DNA of 21,923 nt, from NCBI GenBank assembly GCA_018398765.1, contig JAHBMJ010002171.1, positions 1 to 21,923 of the forward strand. Reading direction: 5' to 3'. This document shows positions 1-13,818 of the stretch, piece by piece (position 1 is the first letter of the stretch; each line of letters begins with the position of its first letter). This DNA is from Chromera velia. Its lineage: Eukaryota; Sar; Chromeraceae. The notes under the pieces are model-generated. The model saw only the letters and a list, made by a program, of their open reading frames with translations, was not told the DNA's origin and searched no databases. Position numbers and translations under genes: made by a program.

Positions 1-1820
1 TCTTAAATAAATTATGAAAATCAATTAGTTTAAAGGTTAAACTATCTATTTTAATGTTTTAAAAACTAAATTTTTCAAAGTCACTTTCTAGTACAAAAGT
101 TTCAATTGTCAGTACAGTCAGTTTTCTGTTCATAAACTCATACATACTCATAAACACGCTTGCTCTCTCTGTCTCTCTTCATTCATCCACCTGTAGGCCT
201 AAGCGGGTTCTGTTACTGCATACACTTCCTTTCCATGCCCCTTTTTCTCTATACACCCGCACGCCCAAACATTCACCCACACGCCCAAACGGCTTCTGTT
301 CACACACTTGCTTACCTAGCTTTATCTACAGGCCCAAACAGCTTCTGTTCACATCTCTCCCTCTTGAACTCACCAAGCGCTGGACCCATACGTGGTGAGC
401 CTCTCCACAACATTTTAAAGCGAATACTACAGCATCCACAGCGACATACACTATATATAGACAGTATTTTGCGTCCCAAATCCTCAAGTGGAAGTAGAAG
501 GAAGTCGAAAAACCAGGTGCTGAAGAACGACAAGAGGGGCCAAGTAGAGAGAAAGAAGACGGGCAAAAAGAGGTTCCTGCAGATCAAATTAATCGTTTTT
601 CCTCTTTGTTAAGCGCACTCAGTCGTGGTGCGGCTTACTCCTAACTCTGTAAGGCGGCATACTAGGCGGCATGTCTTAACTTGCTACTGAGCTTGGTAGC
701 ATAGTCAAACAACGGAGCAATTCAGAACAGCTTCACTTAGATGGTGTGCTTTATTGCCTTCCTTGAAAACTACACAGATGCTTGAGGTTTTTGTTATGCA
801 TGCCGCGTCCCCATGTATGAGGGGCGGATCTAGCCTAGTCTGTCAAAAGGTTCCGGTTCGTCCCATCTGTTCTGAATCTAGGAACACTGCCCATTAATCA
901 CTTTTACTGCGGCTTATTTCTCAAGCGGCGGTAGAGTAGAACTTGGAGAACAATGAAAAGAGGGGAGAGGCAGGGCAAAAACTTTCTAAAAGTTTGTCTC
1001 CTTGGCAAAGGCTACCCTTTGACGGCAGAGAACAACTTCAAAGAGACCCCCCCCATTAATCTGCCCCTCATTTTCTCAACCTTCTTTTCTTCCTTTCCTT
1101 TCATGCGCTTGCCCCCCCCTTTTTTTCCCTTCTTGTTTGTATACAAAGAATCAATTACAAAAGGATCGCTTAGTTTGCGCCCTCCAAGTTGAAAGACCCG
1201 GAGAACGCTGCGACCTCCCTACCGAGAAGGCACTCAGGCTAGAAGGGCCCTCTGGTTCCCCTCCTGCTGTGAATTGAACAGAGAAGATTTGCGGCAACGA
1301 AACGCTGTAGCGTGCAGGTGATCGAATCTACGTACAATTCCCCTCCATGTGTGTTTTTGCATATATATGTACCGATATATCAAGGTTAGACAAAAGGTGC
1401 ATGTTCGCCATGCACGCGCGCTGTACATGCAGTTGCCGGAAAGCGCGGGTCCCGAAAGGCAAATGTAACCCGATTTATTGGTAATTCGACTTTTTTTTTC
1501 CATAGGTGCGGCGAAGGGCCTTAACAGATACCATGGCCGGGGGCCACGGCACCTATAGCTTGAATTGAGCTTCGATCCTATTTCGATCCTTCTCCGCGGC
1601 CATCGTTCGTACACAGCTGAATGTGGAGGCGAATGCAGAGCAGACGCTATCAGGCATGTCCTTTCGTCCATACATATGCATTGATTGACACTTCTTCTTG
1701 AGTATCCCGTTCGCAGGAGTACAAGGAGAGTCAAGGTCGTCTCACTGATTTTTCTGGAAAACTGCCGTCTCCTTCATTTTTCTCATAGTATTCCACCCGC
1801 CTGTCAGTGCACTTTCCACA
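1..1820. other. Gene-free left flank and presumed upstream region of the GMP reductase gene
   Basis: No recognisable gene is seen here. The first 150 bases are AT-rich, and a degenerate repeat follows (listed separately). From about 1000 to 1820 the sequence is mixed, with short homopolymer runs such as C8 near 1111 and T9 near 1491. The open frames in this stretch, on both strands, show no domain, no conserved composition and no agreement between neighbours, so they look random. The 5' UTR and promoter of the downstream gene must lie in the last several hundred bases, but no TATA box or initiator could be fixed. Confidence 0.5.
155..360 (+). repeat. Degenerate GTTCACA/CTTGC repeat, related to the repeat at 9085-9375
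   Basis: Phrases such as GGCTTCTGTTCACACACTTG (290-310) and ACAGGCCCAAACAGCTTCTG (329-348) recur in loose tandem, separated by pyrimidine-rich CTCTGTCT spacers. The same word order (CTTCCGTTCACACACTTGCC, then CCTTGTCT, then ACAGGCC) occurs inside the hAT-like element at 9085-9375. The copies are too diverged to set a clean unit length. It is either a dispersed satellite-like family or the remnant of another copy of that element. Confidence 0.5.
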
Positions 1821-6408
<4,588 letters not shown>

Positions 6409-6445
6409 AGCTGGACACTTCGCAAAGACAAGGTGCGGAAGCTGA

Positions 6446-7153
6446 CGGGGGAGATGTTCCGGGCGCCAATGGTGACGGCGTGCGGTCTGGAATCGTCTCC
6501 CCCACTTCCATTCCGACCGCCTGGCTTCCGAGTCCCTCGTGAATTTTTGATGGGGCAGAAGTGGATTGCTGGAGCAAGCCGTTGCTGCAGAAATTCGCAA
6601 TATTCGACGTAGAGGAGCGGCGAGAGGACTTCACCCACCCGAGAACAAGTGCTCTAGGGATCAGTTGATTGAGACAGGGAGAGAAAGAGCGGCAGAGGAC
6701 CCCCCCAGCTTGTTCTGCTACTTGTTCTATTACACTGCATGCAGGCTAGCATGCAGGCTCATTGTCTTGGTCTTTGGAAGAAATCCAGCACAGCGTGTCT
6801 GTCTGTATCGCTTGAAAGCAGATGGATCTCCCTTCATATACAGATGATGCTTCGTGCTTAGACATGCTGTTTTGACTGAATCGCAGACTGTATCTGATTC
6901 ACCTTGAGGTAGCCGTGAGGCTGATCGTCTTTTGATTTTCTGAGAATTTTTCTCTGCATGCCAGTGCTTAGCGTGCATTTGAATTGTCTCTGCAGTTGTC
7001 TACCATTTTTTTCAATACAAAGCTTCAACGCATACGTGTGACTCGGTGTGAGCCACAGACTGCCACAACTTTTGAATCTTAGAATCATTATTACTAGCAT
7101 TATATATATTACCTAAATTAAATCGATTTTAAATCGGATTTTTGATTTTTTTA
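6446..7153. other. Downstream flank of GMP reductase, no gene seen
   Basis: This stretch probably holds the 3' UTR and polyadenylation site of GMP reductase, but no clear AATAAA could be assigned. A short tandem pair of GCATGCAGGCT (6737-6759) is the only local structure noted. Open frames on both strands are short and show no recognised domain. The end, from about 7085, becomes AT-rich and leads into a foldback-like repeat. Confidence 0.5.
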
Positions 7154-7330
7154 CACTGTCCGCATAAGAGTAACGGCTCTAGAATAGTAACGAGGCGGCC
7201 GTCAGGCCGTCGAGTTACGGTTTTTTAGTAATTGAAGCTTTAAAATGGTGAATTACGGAAAAACAGTAACGTAGCCCGCTGATAATAGCCTGATATACGA
7301 TTATTTAGTTACCCCTATCAAATACTAGGA
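7154..7330. repeat. AT-rich foldback-like repeat, copy 1
   Basis: Two 20-base arms at 7214-7233 and 7251-7270 are inverted repeats matching at 17 of 20 positions, around a 17-base loop. The outer part begins TTTACACTGT and continues into a segment that matches, in inverted orientation, the outer part of the copy at 10090-10300. The words GAGTTACGG and AATTACGG recur. This looks like a small non-autonomous DNA element, but no target duplication was found and the superfamily is not known. Confidence 0.45.
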
Positions 7331-7414
7331 AAAAGACTGAATTTAATCTGTTTAAAACTTGCTTTTCGACATCTATCGCTACCTTTACATTCAAAAGCCC
7401 TGCAAGCCCCTTCT

Positions 7415-7436
7415 ATTAGGATTAGGATTAGGATTA
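7415..7436 (+). repeat. Short ATTAGG hexamer array
   Basis: Three and a half ATTAGG units sit between unique sequences. They resemble telomere-type repeats (TTAGGG or TTTAGGG), but the unit differs and the array is very short, so a telomeric origin is not supported. Confidence 0.6.
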
Positions 7437-7546
7437 ATGTCCGGAGGATTAGCCTCCCGCCCCAATGCCGAATGTCCGACGTGCGGCTTTCAGGGAAAGC
7501 GCCTAGACGCATCAGACTTCCCTGGCCGGCCCGCACAGGTCTAACC

Positions 7547-7588
7547 TTCCCTTGTAGTCTTCTTAACTTCCCTTGTAGTCTTCTTAAC
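7547..7588 (+). repeat. Perfect 21-bp tandem duplication
   Basis: Two identical 21-base units (7547-7567 and 7568-7588) that start TTCCCTTGTAG and end TCTTCTTAAC are joined head to tail. A GCCTTT/GCCTTG low-complexity stretch follows to about 7650. Confidence 0.9.
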
Positions 7589-7754
7589 TGCTGGCTTTAG
7601 CCTTTGCCTTGCCTTTTAGCCTTCCTCTGCCCTTTGCCTTTGCCTTGGCGGGCCATGGCGGCAGAGGGCTGCTTTGAGAAAGACGAACTCGAAGATGCCC
7701 ACCCTGATCTAGCTACTAGCCCTGCAGAAACAGCTCGCTCTTTGCAGTTCTCAA

Positions 7755-7806
7755 CACACACAGACATACACAGTCATACACACACACATACACACACACA
7801 CACACA

Positions 7807-7844
<38 letters not shown>

Positions 7845-7947
7845 TACACACACACATACACACACACATACATATACACACACACACACACACATACACA
7901 CACACACATACACACACACACATACACACACACATATACACATACAC
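7755..7947 (+). repeat. CA/CATA microsatellite, about 190 bp
   Basis: This is a nearly pure CA array with scattered ATA interruptions. It creates long open frames of His/Thr on one strand and Cys/Val on the other, which are artefacts of the repeat. Confidence 0.97.
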
Positions 7948-8269
7948 TAAAGAATGTTTGGAAATGTTAAAGAAGAGAAAGCAGGTATGGAAGAGAAACG
8001 GTGTTGCATCGCACAGAAGTGACTCATCTGCAGACTACAAAGTTGTTAGCATCTCTTGCTTTGGCCTCTGCTTTCACACTACTGAGCATGGAAATGCAGA
8101 TACATACTATTAGTGCTAGTGAATTATATATTCACGCTCACATACAAACACATTTACGCAAAGACCAGCATAGATACAGAGAATACATTCATCCATCCCA
8201 ACCCACTCACTTACATGCTTCATATACTCGGCAAACTCTCGCTTGAACTGTGCGGCATTCATTCATCAT

Positions 8270-8420
8270 TTATTTATTCACCCAGTCCCTCATTCACTGG
8301 CGTTCCCATTCTCTCACTCACTCAGCGACTCACTCACCCAGCCTCACTCACTCATTGACTCACTCCCTCCTATACCACCTTCACCCACTCATCCATTTAC
8401 TTATTCAGTCAGGCAGGCAG
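8270..8420 (+). repeat. CACT/CATT low-complexity tract
   Basis: CTCACTCA-type tetranucleotide words are densely repeated between about 8300 and 8370 and fade on both sides. No coding potential is seen beyond the repeat itself. Confidence 0.75.
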
Positions 8421-8966
8421 TCAGGCACAGGAAAGAGCAGGTAGGCATATGCAAGCACAAGCATGCTTCTCCCATCTATCTCCATCTCCAGCACGCTTTC
8501 TCTGTCTGAAGGCATGTATGCTGGCAGGGTTGCTTTTCTAGTCGGTAACAGGTCTAGTCTACCGGCAATTGCCGGTAACCGGTAATGGCCTCAGTCTGCC
8601 TTCCTTTTACCGACAAGAAAAATAATGAAAATTAGGGTCCCCCCAAAAAAATTTCGCCTGCGGCGCCAACCTTCAAAAACATGTTTTTAAGTGTTTATTG
8701 GCATTTGAAAAGCCTATTCACACACACAAAAAAATATTTAAAAAATATAAATTTTTAACTGCTTCACCCCTATAAGTAGCAAAAAGTTCTAACAACTCTA
8801 TGACAGCGTTTGTCCAACAACTACTCTCTTTTTTAACTTTATTTCATCTCTCACTGTTCTGCTTCTCTGTATATCAGGCCTCGACACGAATCACGGCTCT
8901 TTTTGGAGAGCCTTCTTCTTCTATGCTGCGTCTCCCTCTTTTCTTCCCTCTTCTCTCTGATCATAC

Positions 8967-8970
<4 letters not shown>

Positions 8971-9021
<51 letters not shown>

Positions 9022-9024
9022 AAA

Positions 9025-9045
<21 letters not shown>
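8971..9045 (+). repeat. GA microsatellite inside the hAT-like element
   Basis: About 75 bases of AG units with a few AAAG interruptions. It lies in the interior of the transposon, upstream of the degenerate tandem repeat. Confidence 0.95.
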
Positions 9046-9056
<11 letters not shown>

Positions 9057-9079
9057 TCGCTTTCCCTGCCACAAGACTA

Positions 9080-9375
9080 AACAGCTTCCGTTCACGCTGT
9101 TGCTTTCCTTGTCTTTGTTCGCCTATACGCACAGGCCAAAATTGCCACCCAATCGACTTCCGTTCACACACTTGCCATCCTTGTCTCCGTCCGCTTAATT
9201 ATAATTATACACAAAGGTTCACTCGCTTTTCGTTCCCATACTCGCTCTCCCTGTCTCTGTCTGCTCATACACAAACCTAATTGCCTTTCGTTCACATACT
9301 TGCCCTCCTTGTCTGTACAAACGCCTAACCGCCTTTCGTTCATATACTTGTTTTCCCTGTCTCTGTTCGCTTATT
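9080..9375 (+). repeat. Five degenerate tandem copies of a CGTTC-centred unit
   Basis: The word CGTTC occurs at 9089, 9161, 9231, 9289 and 9337, a spacing of 72, 70, 58 and 48 bases. Each is followed by ACTTGCC-like and CCTTGTCT-like words and most by a TATACACA-like word. The progressive shortening and divergence suggest an old tandem array. Related words occur at the left edge of the window (155-360). Confidence 0.6.
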
Positions 9376-9410
9376 TACTTATGATTCTTTTATATCTGCT
9401 TGCTTGCAGA

Positions 9411-9667
9411 TGGCAAATCTCCACCTCCCTAAGTCTCTGGAGTCAGAGGCCCTTCGAGGCCTCAGACATCAGCTTTCAGCGGCGGGTTTTTCTTTGGAGG
9501 CTAGAGCACTGGATTGGGGAGACTGCTCAAACTTTGACGCGGACCTTTGCATCTGTCTGGGCCAGCTGTGGTCATTGCGGCCAGCGGTTCTCTGTCTTTG
9601 GGCGCCAAGTGCAAAACGGGACCCATCGCTTCGACCAACGTCATTTTCAAGCACACTGGCCACATAA
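9411..9667 (+). pseudogene. GC-rich coding-like island inside the hAT-like element, unrecognised
   Basis: Immediately after an acceptor-like TTGCTTGCAG (ends 9410) an ATG opens a frame of 85 codons to TAA at 9665-9667. Composition changes sharply here: the island is GC-rich while the rest of the element is AT-rich. The product begins MANLHLPKSLESEALRGLRH and continues with an acidic stretch, WGDCSNFDADLC. A second frame over 9571-9702 also looks protein-like (IAASGSLSLGAKCKTGP), which could mean a frameshifted captured exon. No family was recognised. A fragment of a host gene carried as cargo is the inference; chance coding in a GC-rich stretch is the alternative. Confidence 0.3.
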
Positions 9668-10089
9668 CTGTCCCTACAGAGGACGCATTGACTTTTTGAA
9701 TTGACCTTAAGTCTAACCTTAAGTGATTGATTGATTGACCTATAACCTAGGACTTAGGTTATTGAAAAGTGTTAGTGACTGTTAGAATTCTGCCAAGTCT
9801 TTGCCAACTGTCAGCAAACTCTGCCGGTAATTACTGGTTACCGGTAATGAAGCTTGTCTACCACCGAAAAAATCGGCAACCCTGTATGCTGGTTGCGGCG
9901 ATTCCTATGTCAAACGATTAACAGCAGCTTAACAAGATCACACCTCATCGGTTGGCAATGGTTAATTGGCTCCTTTGCCTTACCGGTCTTGGAGTCAATA
10001 CAATCATTCACTTGTATATATATAAGCATGTATATGTATGCATGCACATGCATAATTGAACGCATGACTGAATTAATTGTATGCAAGAT

Positions 10090-10300
10090 GCACTGTAGTA
10101 TGTATGAAAAACCGCATAAGATTTCTATGCCAGGGCCCTATATTAGCCCCACAATGCCAGAATTATGGTTTTTCCATATAATAAAAAATTGGTGCCGAAG
10201 GCGTCAAGTTACGGAAAAACCATAACAAAAAAAGTCGTAATCCGTAATTTCCTCACAAACCCTCATCGTAACCCTTATACAGACAGTGTAATGTTTTTTA
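10090..10300. repeat. AT-rich foldback-like repeat, copy 2 (inverted relative to copy 1)
   Basis: Perfect 13-base arms, TTATGGTTTTTCC at 10163-10175 and GGAAAAACCATAA at 10213-10225, form a foldback. The outer end near 10262-10290 is the reverse complement of 7154-7180 with about 22 of 27 matches (both include ACACTGT and ATAAG). The word AAGTTACGG preceded by GGCGTC also resembles GAGTTACGG preceded by GGCCGTC in copy 1. The two copies therefore belong to one family. No terminal target duplication was identified. Confidence 0.45.
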
Positions 10301-10427
10301 TATCGTGAGCCTAAAAAATAGCTAAATATTGGTGCATCGCCGTACACTCCAGTTTGCATTTCATATTCCAAAAAGATGCTAGCTTTAGTATTAAAATGAA
10401 GTCCCTTTGTCCATCTTCAATGAAATC

Positions 10428-10677
10428 CTATTTGGACACAACGGCACGTCCCTGCACATATTCAATGATTTCTGCCATCAGCTTCTTCATATTCGGACAA
10501 AGCACAGTATAATAATCTATACTGTGGGCACGATATTGCATAACCAACAGTTTTTTAAACAGATTTACCTGATCAGAAACATAGTACACCTCCACCAGAG
10601 GTGCTCCACCTAGCTGTCTCATATTCAGCAAAGACGAGAACAGTGGTCTTGGTGGCAGCTCGATCCCACAACTGCAT
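10428..10677 (-). pseudogene. Unrecognised minus-strand coding-like fragments
   Basis: Two overlapping minus-strand frames have amino-acid composition unlike the surrounding noise. One runs 10677 to 10573 (34 residues, contains LWDRAATKTTVLVFAEYE). The other runs 10631 to 10428 (contains GGAPLVEVYYVSDQVNLF and then LCPNMKKLMAEIIEYVQG). Read in order, a single frame change near 10610 would join them into one polypeptide. No domain was recognised and no neighbouring exon was found, so this may be a decayed exon, a transposon remnant or chance. Confidence 0.2.
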
Positions 10678-10800
10678 AGTCTGCTACTTCCTACTTGATC
10701 TTATTTGACCTATTGCACTTGACACAATGTATCTGAAACAAGTAAAGACATCGAAAAACATCTCTGATCGACTACTTCTCTTGGAAGTCCCTTTTCACCC

Positions 10801-10836
10801 GTCTGACCCTCCGCTCTAGCAGAGACTGGGTCAGAC
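10801..10836. other. Perfect 9-bp hairpin with nested stem
   Basis: GTCTGACCC (10801-10809) pairs exactly with GGGTCAGAC (10828-10836). An inner CTCT-AGC-AGAG stem lies at 10814-10824. A weaker hairpin with the same TCTGAC/GTCAGA stem lies at 13105-13122 with loop TTCGGG. No gene context explains either; structured RNA or a remnant of an inverted repeat are both possible. Confidence 0.4.
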
Positions 10837-11964
10837 TGTCTACCTCCTACCTAGCCTCTTGCTCTTTGAGCTAAAAACACTTCTCAACAACAGCCAGACT
10901 CTCGTTCTCTCCTATCAAATGTGCAATCAAACTGAATCCCCCATTCAATCCAGCCTTCCACATTTCTATCATGATAGGAAACTGTGCACAATCTCGCTCA
11001 TTCTCATTGCCGCTCATTGCGAGCGACACTGCTCCTTCTTAACCTCCTTTCCTACCCCTCGGCCCACTTCTTAAACTTTCTCTATTCTGCAAGTTCTTGA
11101 AGAAACACCAAACAACTATTGAGTCGTATAAACTTTACTATAAAAGGAGAAAAGAGCGGTAAAAGAGGGTAAGAAGGAAGGAGATTTTCGTTATGGAGCA
11201 GAGGGGTGCAAGAGATCGTTTCTTTCTGAGAGAGGACTTCGCATCCATATGAGCAGAATCCATGGAAAGCAGCCAGCAAAGCCTCTCTGTGTCAAAAAAG
11301 AAATCACAAAGCAGGGGAGGGTCTCTGAGAAGGGAAGCCTGGTGCTGGGATGCCGTGTAAAGCAAATTTTAGCAAAGTACCGGCAAGGACGGGGCTGGTG
11401 CTACGAAGTAGCTTGGTATGGATAACAGACTACGTCCTATGAGTCAGCATCATTTATGTGCAAGCATGCTGCACCAGAAGTAGAAGAGTTTGAAAAGAAG
11501 CATCTTGGTTGAATTAAGTATAAATCAAAGTGAACTGCTGTTGTAAAGAACCGATTTGCTTCATGCGTTGCCGCCGAACGCTAAACGCCTATTCATAGGC
11601 CAATGGCGATGACGTATGCATACAAAATGCACACAGAGTAGGAAGTAGACCAACAACACACAGAGTAGGACCAACAGACACTCACCCTTTTGAATGTTCT
11701 TTTTCCATCTCCCAAGTATATCTCCTATCCCCCCTCTCCACCGGTTTTCCTGTCTGTCTCTACTGCTTGAGAGTCTCTGTTGCAGTCGTTGTACTCCTCC
11801 CACAGAAGGGAAACGACATCAGCGATTAAGAAAGCATCTTCTAAAGGCAGGGTGTTTAGAGTTACGAGAATGAAGCCCCCTCCCATTATATGATGCAGGT
11901 CTGGCAAAGGGGCAATAAAGCATTGTCCTAGACTCATGCACTGCATGATGGCCTATAGACCGAT

Positions 11965-12002
11965 TAATAATAAATAATAATAATGATGATGATGATGATG
12001 AT
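11965..12002 (+). repeat. AAT then ATG trinucleotide microsatellite
   Basis: AATAAT units pass into six or so ATG units. It is a simple sequence repeat with no coding frame around it. Confidence 0.9.
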
Positions 12003-12604
12003 AACTTTAGAAAATTTCATTTAATTGATATCTAAAAATATGTGAGCATATCATAATATATGTAATTTGCTAAGTAATTTGTTTTTTCTTTTTTTTTCCT
12101 TCTAATTTTGGGCCTAAAAATAAGTAAAAAATCAGTTTAAATTTTTGCAAGGTGGTACACATGTAACCAGTTGGTTACTAATCCTAACTGGTAGGTAATC
12201 AATTTTAAAGGTGATTGGTAACCTGTAATATTGAAGTAATGATAGTATATAATGAGATATGGAATAGGAAAGAAGTAGTAGAAGAAGAAAAGGGAATAAA
12301 ACAACTGCCAGAACGATGGCGCAGACTTAGACTGCCAAGCAAACGGCCATGCACTGAGGCAGGCATGACACACTGAATATAATGGGTGAGTGCCTTAAAA
12401 GAAAAAGAAGTTATAGGGCCCAAGAAACGAGGAACAACATAACGTATTAAATTAAACACCGATCTAAGCTAGCTAAAATGATAAGCAAGTTTAACGAAGC
12501 TCAAACAGGAAGTTCTATAAGCTAGTAAGACTAGTAGTAAGATGAAATAGCGTTAACTATCTCCGATAAAAAATATAAACATTGTGAAAGTATACTATGG
12601 ATCC

Positions 12605-12835
12605 GAAGTTCCACACTAGGATTCTACAACAGAGTTCCACACTAAGATTCTACAAGAGAGCACCATACTAGGCTTCCACAGCGGAATTCCCCAGGAAAGT
12701 TCCACAAACAACCCGAGATAAAACAGGACACAAAATTAACATGTGGAACCGAATTATGGAAAGTACCACATGAAGGTTCCACATGCGTCCACATACGTCT
12801 ATAGGCATTCACACGACATTCCACAATGTCCACAA
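12605..12835. repeat. Cluster of GTTCCACA-type motifs
   Basis: Within about 230 bases, TTCCACA or a close variant occurs at least seven times: near 12608, 12634, 12676, 12700, 12775 and 12818, plus reverse-strand GTGGAAC near 12743. The first two are part of a tandem pair (AGTTCCACACTAGGATTCTA and a near-identical copy 26 bases later). The later copies are spaced irregularly. It may be a decayed minisatellite or a subterminal motif array of an unrecognised element. Confidence 0.5.
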
Positions 12836-13675
12836 ACAAAATCATCAGAATTATCAGCCAATCAATCACCCAAAAATACACACAGAATTTTTAATTTCAG
12901 ATCGACTTCTGACTTAACGAAATTCATTCACTTCATTCAACCACTCTGGTACTTTGGGCAACTGCGCTCACAACTACCTTCTGATTAACAACCCTTACTG
13001 TTAATTTCACTCATCACTCTAGCTTCTTCTAGCTCATTCTAGCTAATCGCTACTCTAGGGACTCGACTCTCTTCTCATTCGCTAACTAAAGAGTCTGCAC
13101 TCTGTCTGACTTCGGGGTCAGAGGAGTACAGAACAAACTAAAAAAGGCTAGTAATCAATTTTTATATGGATCGGTTACCAATCCTTATATAATCAAAAAC
13201 CTTTATATAGTCTTTCAGTAGATAAGCATTCAAACTAGTTCATTGAAAGTGAGGTTTTCATATTGTCTAGTATTCAGAATATTTTAGAATCGTCATGCAA
13301 ACCTCCCCTTAAAGACCAAATAAAATAAATATTATTAATTACCATTTTAAACATAATTTATTTATTAGTTTTTTATTTTATTTTTTATGCTCCACACCTA
13401 GAAAAAATGTTAAGAATTGAAGAATTATAGTCTAAGACTTCTAAATTCAAGTAGTCTTCAATACGCTAACACAATTTTATAGTCACTTGTTTCTAGGAAG
13501 ACTGATCGACAAGAGCCACTTCACTAAAAGAAGGAATGACTCGGTCAATCCCATCTTTCTTATCAGATACTAACACGGACGAATGTACTGATTAATCAAA
13601 TTATGTTGCATCCGCGCGTGCGCGTACTTTATTTTTGCTTCTGGCGTCTCCGCGAACGACCATATAAATCAAACA

Positions 13676-13817
13676 AACATAAAGACGAACACAAACACAA
13701 ACACAAACATAAACATACACACATACCTACACCTACTGTAATACCTACAAACAGATATACACATACACATATATATACACACACATACATGCACATACAT
13801 ACATACACACACAGACA
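13676..13817 (+). repeat. CA-rich microsatellite flanking the retrotransposon on the left
   Basis: ACAAACACAAACA units grade into ATACACACATACA units and end directly at the 5' LTR. The 3' LTR is followed by the same kind of sequence, which shows that the element inserted inside a pre-existing CA-rich tract. Confidence 0.9.
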
Positions 13818-13818
13818 T

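Larger units (their letters stand above)
8517..9892. mobile_element. Non-autonomous hAT-like DNA transposon with 8-bp target duplication
   Basis: The element runs from 8525 to 9884 (1360 bp). Its ends are inverted: CAGGGTTGC at 8525-8533 and GCAACCCTG at 9876-9884. An identical 8-base sequence, TATGCTGG, flanks it at 8517-8524 and 9885-9892. Eight-base duplications and CAGGG-type termini are hallmarks of the hAT superfamily. Both subterminal zones carry ACCGGTAA and TTACCGGT-type motifs in palindromic arrangements (8560-8587 and 9823-9848), a likely transposase-binding region. No transposase domain is visible, so the copy must have depended on an enzyme encoded elsewhere. Inside are a GA microsatellite, a degenerate tandem repeat and a GC-rich coding-like island (9411-9667). 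The perfect target duplication suggests the insertion is not ancient. Confidence 0.85.
10301..13600. other. Long gene-poor, AT-rich stretch
   Basis: Apart from the minus-strand fragments near 10.5 kb and the short repeats listed separately, no gene was recognised in these 3.3 kb. Open frames are short, unrelated to each other and on both strands. A T-rich and then purine-rich zone occupies 10990-11400. A duplicated ACACAGAGTAGGA word occurs near 11630 and 11660. Very AT-rich sequence occupies 11990-12150 and 13300-13400. Words in common (TAATCAATTTT with nearby GGTTACTAATCC or GGTTACCAATCC) occur at about 12163-12210 and 13150-13182, which may be decayed ends of another element. Confidence 0.45.

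Noticed and set aside
1234-1734. 166-codon minus-strand open frame upstream of GMP reductase
   Set aside because: No recognisable motif, unusual Cys/Arg/Tyr-rich composition, and it lies where the 5' UTR and promoter of the plus-strand gene are expected.
7415-7436. Interstitial telomere
   Set aside because: The unit is ATTAGG, not a known telomere unit, and only 3.5 copies are present.
7604-8113. 169-codon plus-strand frame and matching minus-strand frames over the CA repeat
   Set aside because: The length comes from the CA microsatellite (His/Thr and Cys/Val runs); the flanks show no domain.
13814-13818. GACAT as a firm target duplication of the Copia element
   Set aside because: The match to 21219-21223 is only five bases, lies in CA-rich repeat, and is about four bases from the likely TG start of the LTR; kept only as a candidate.
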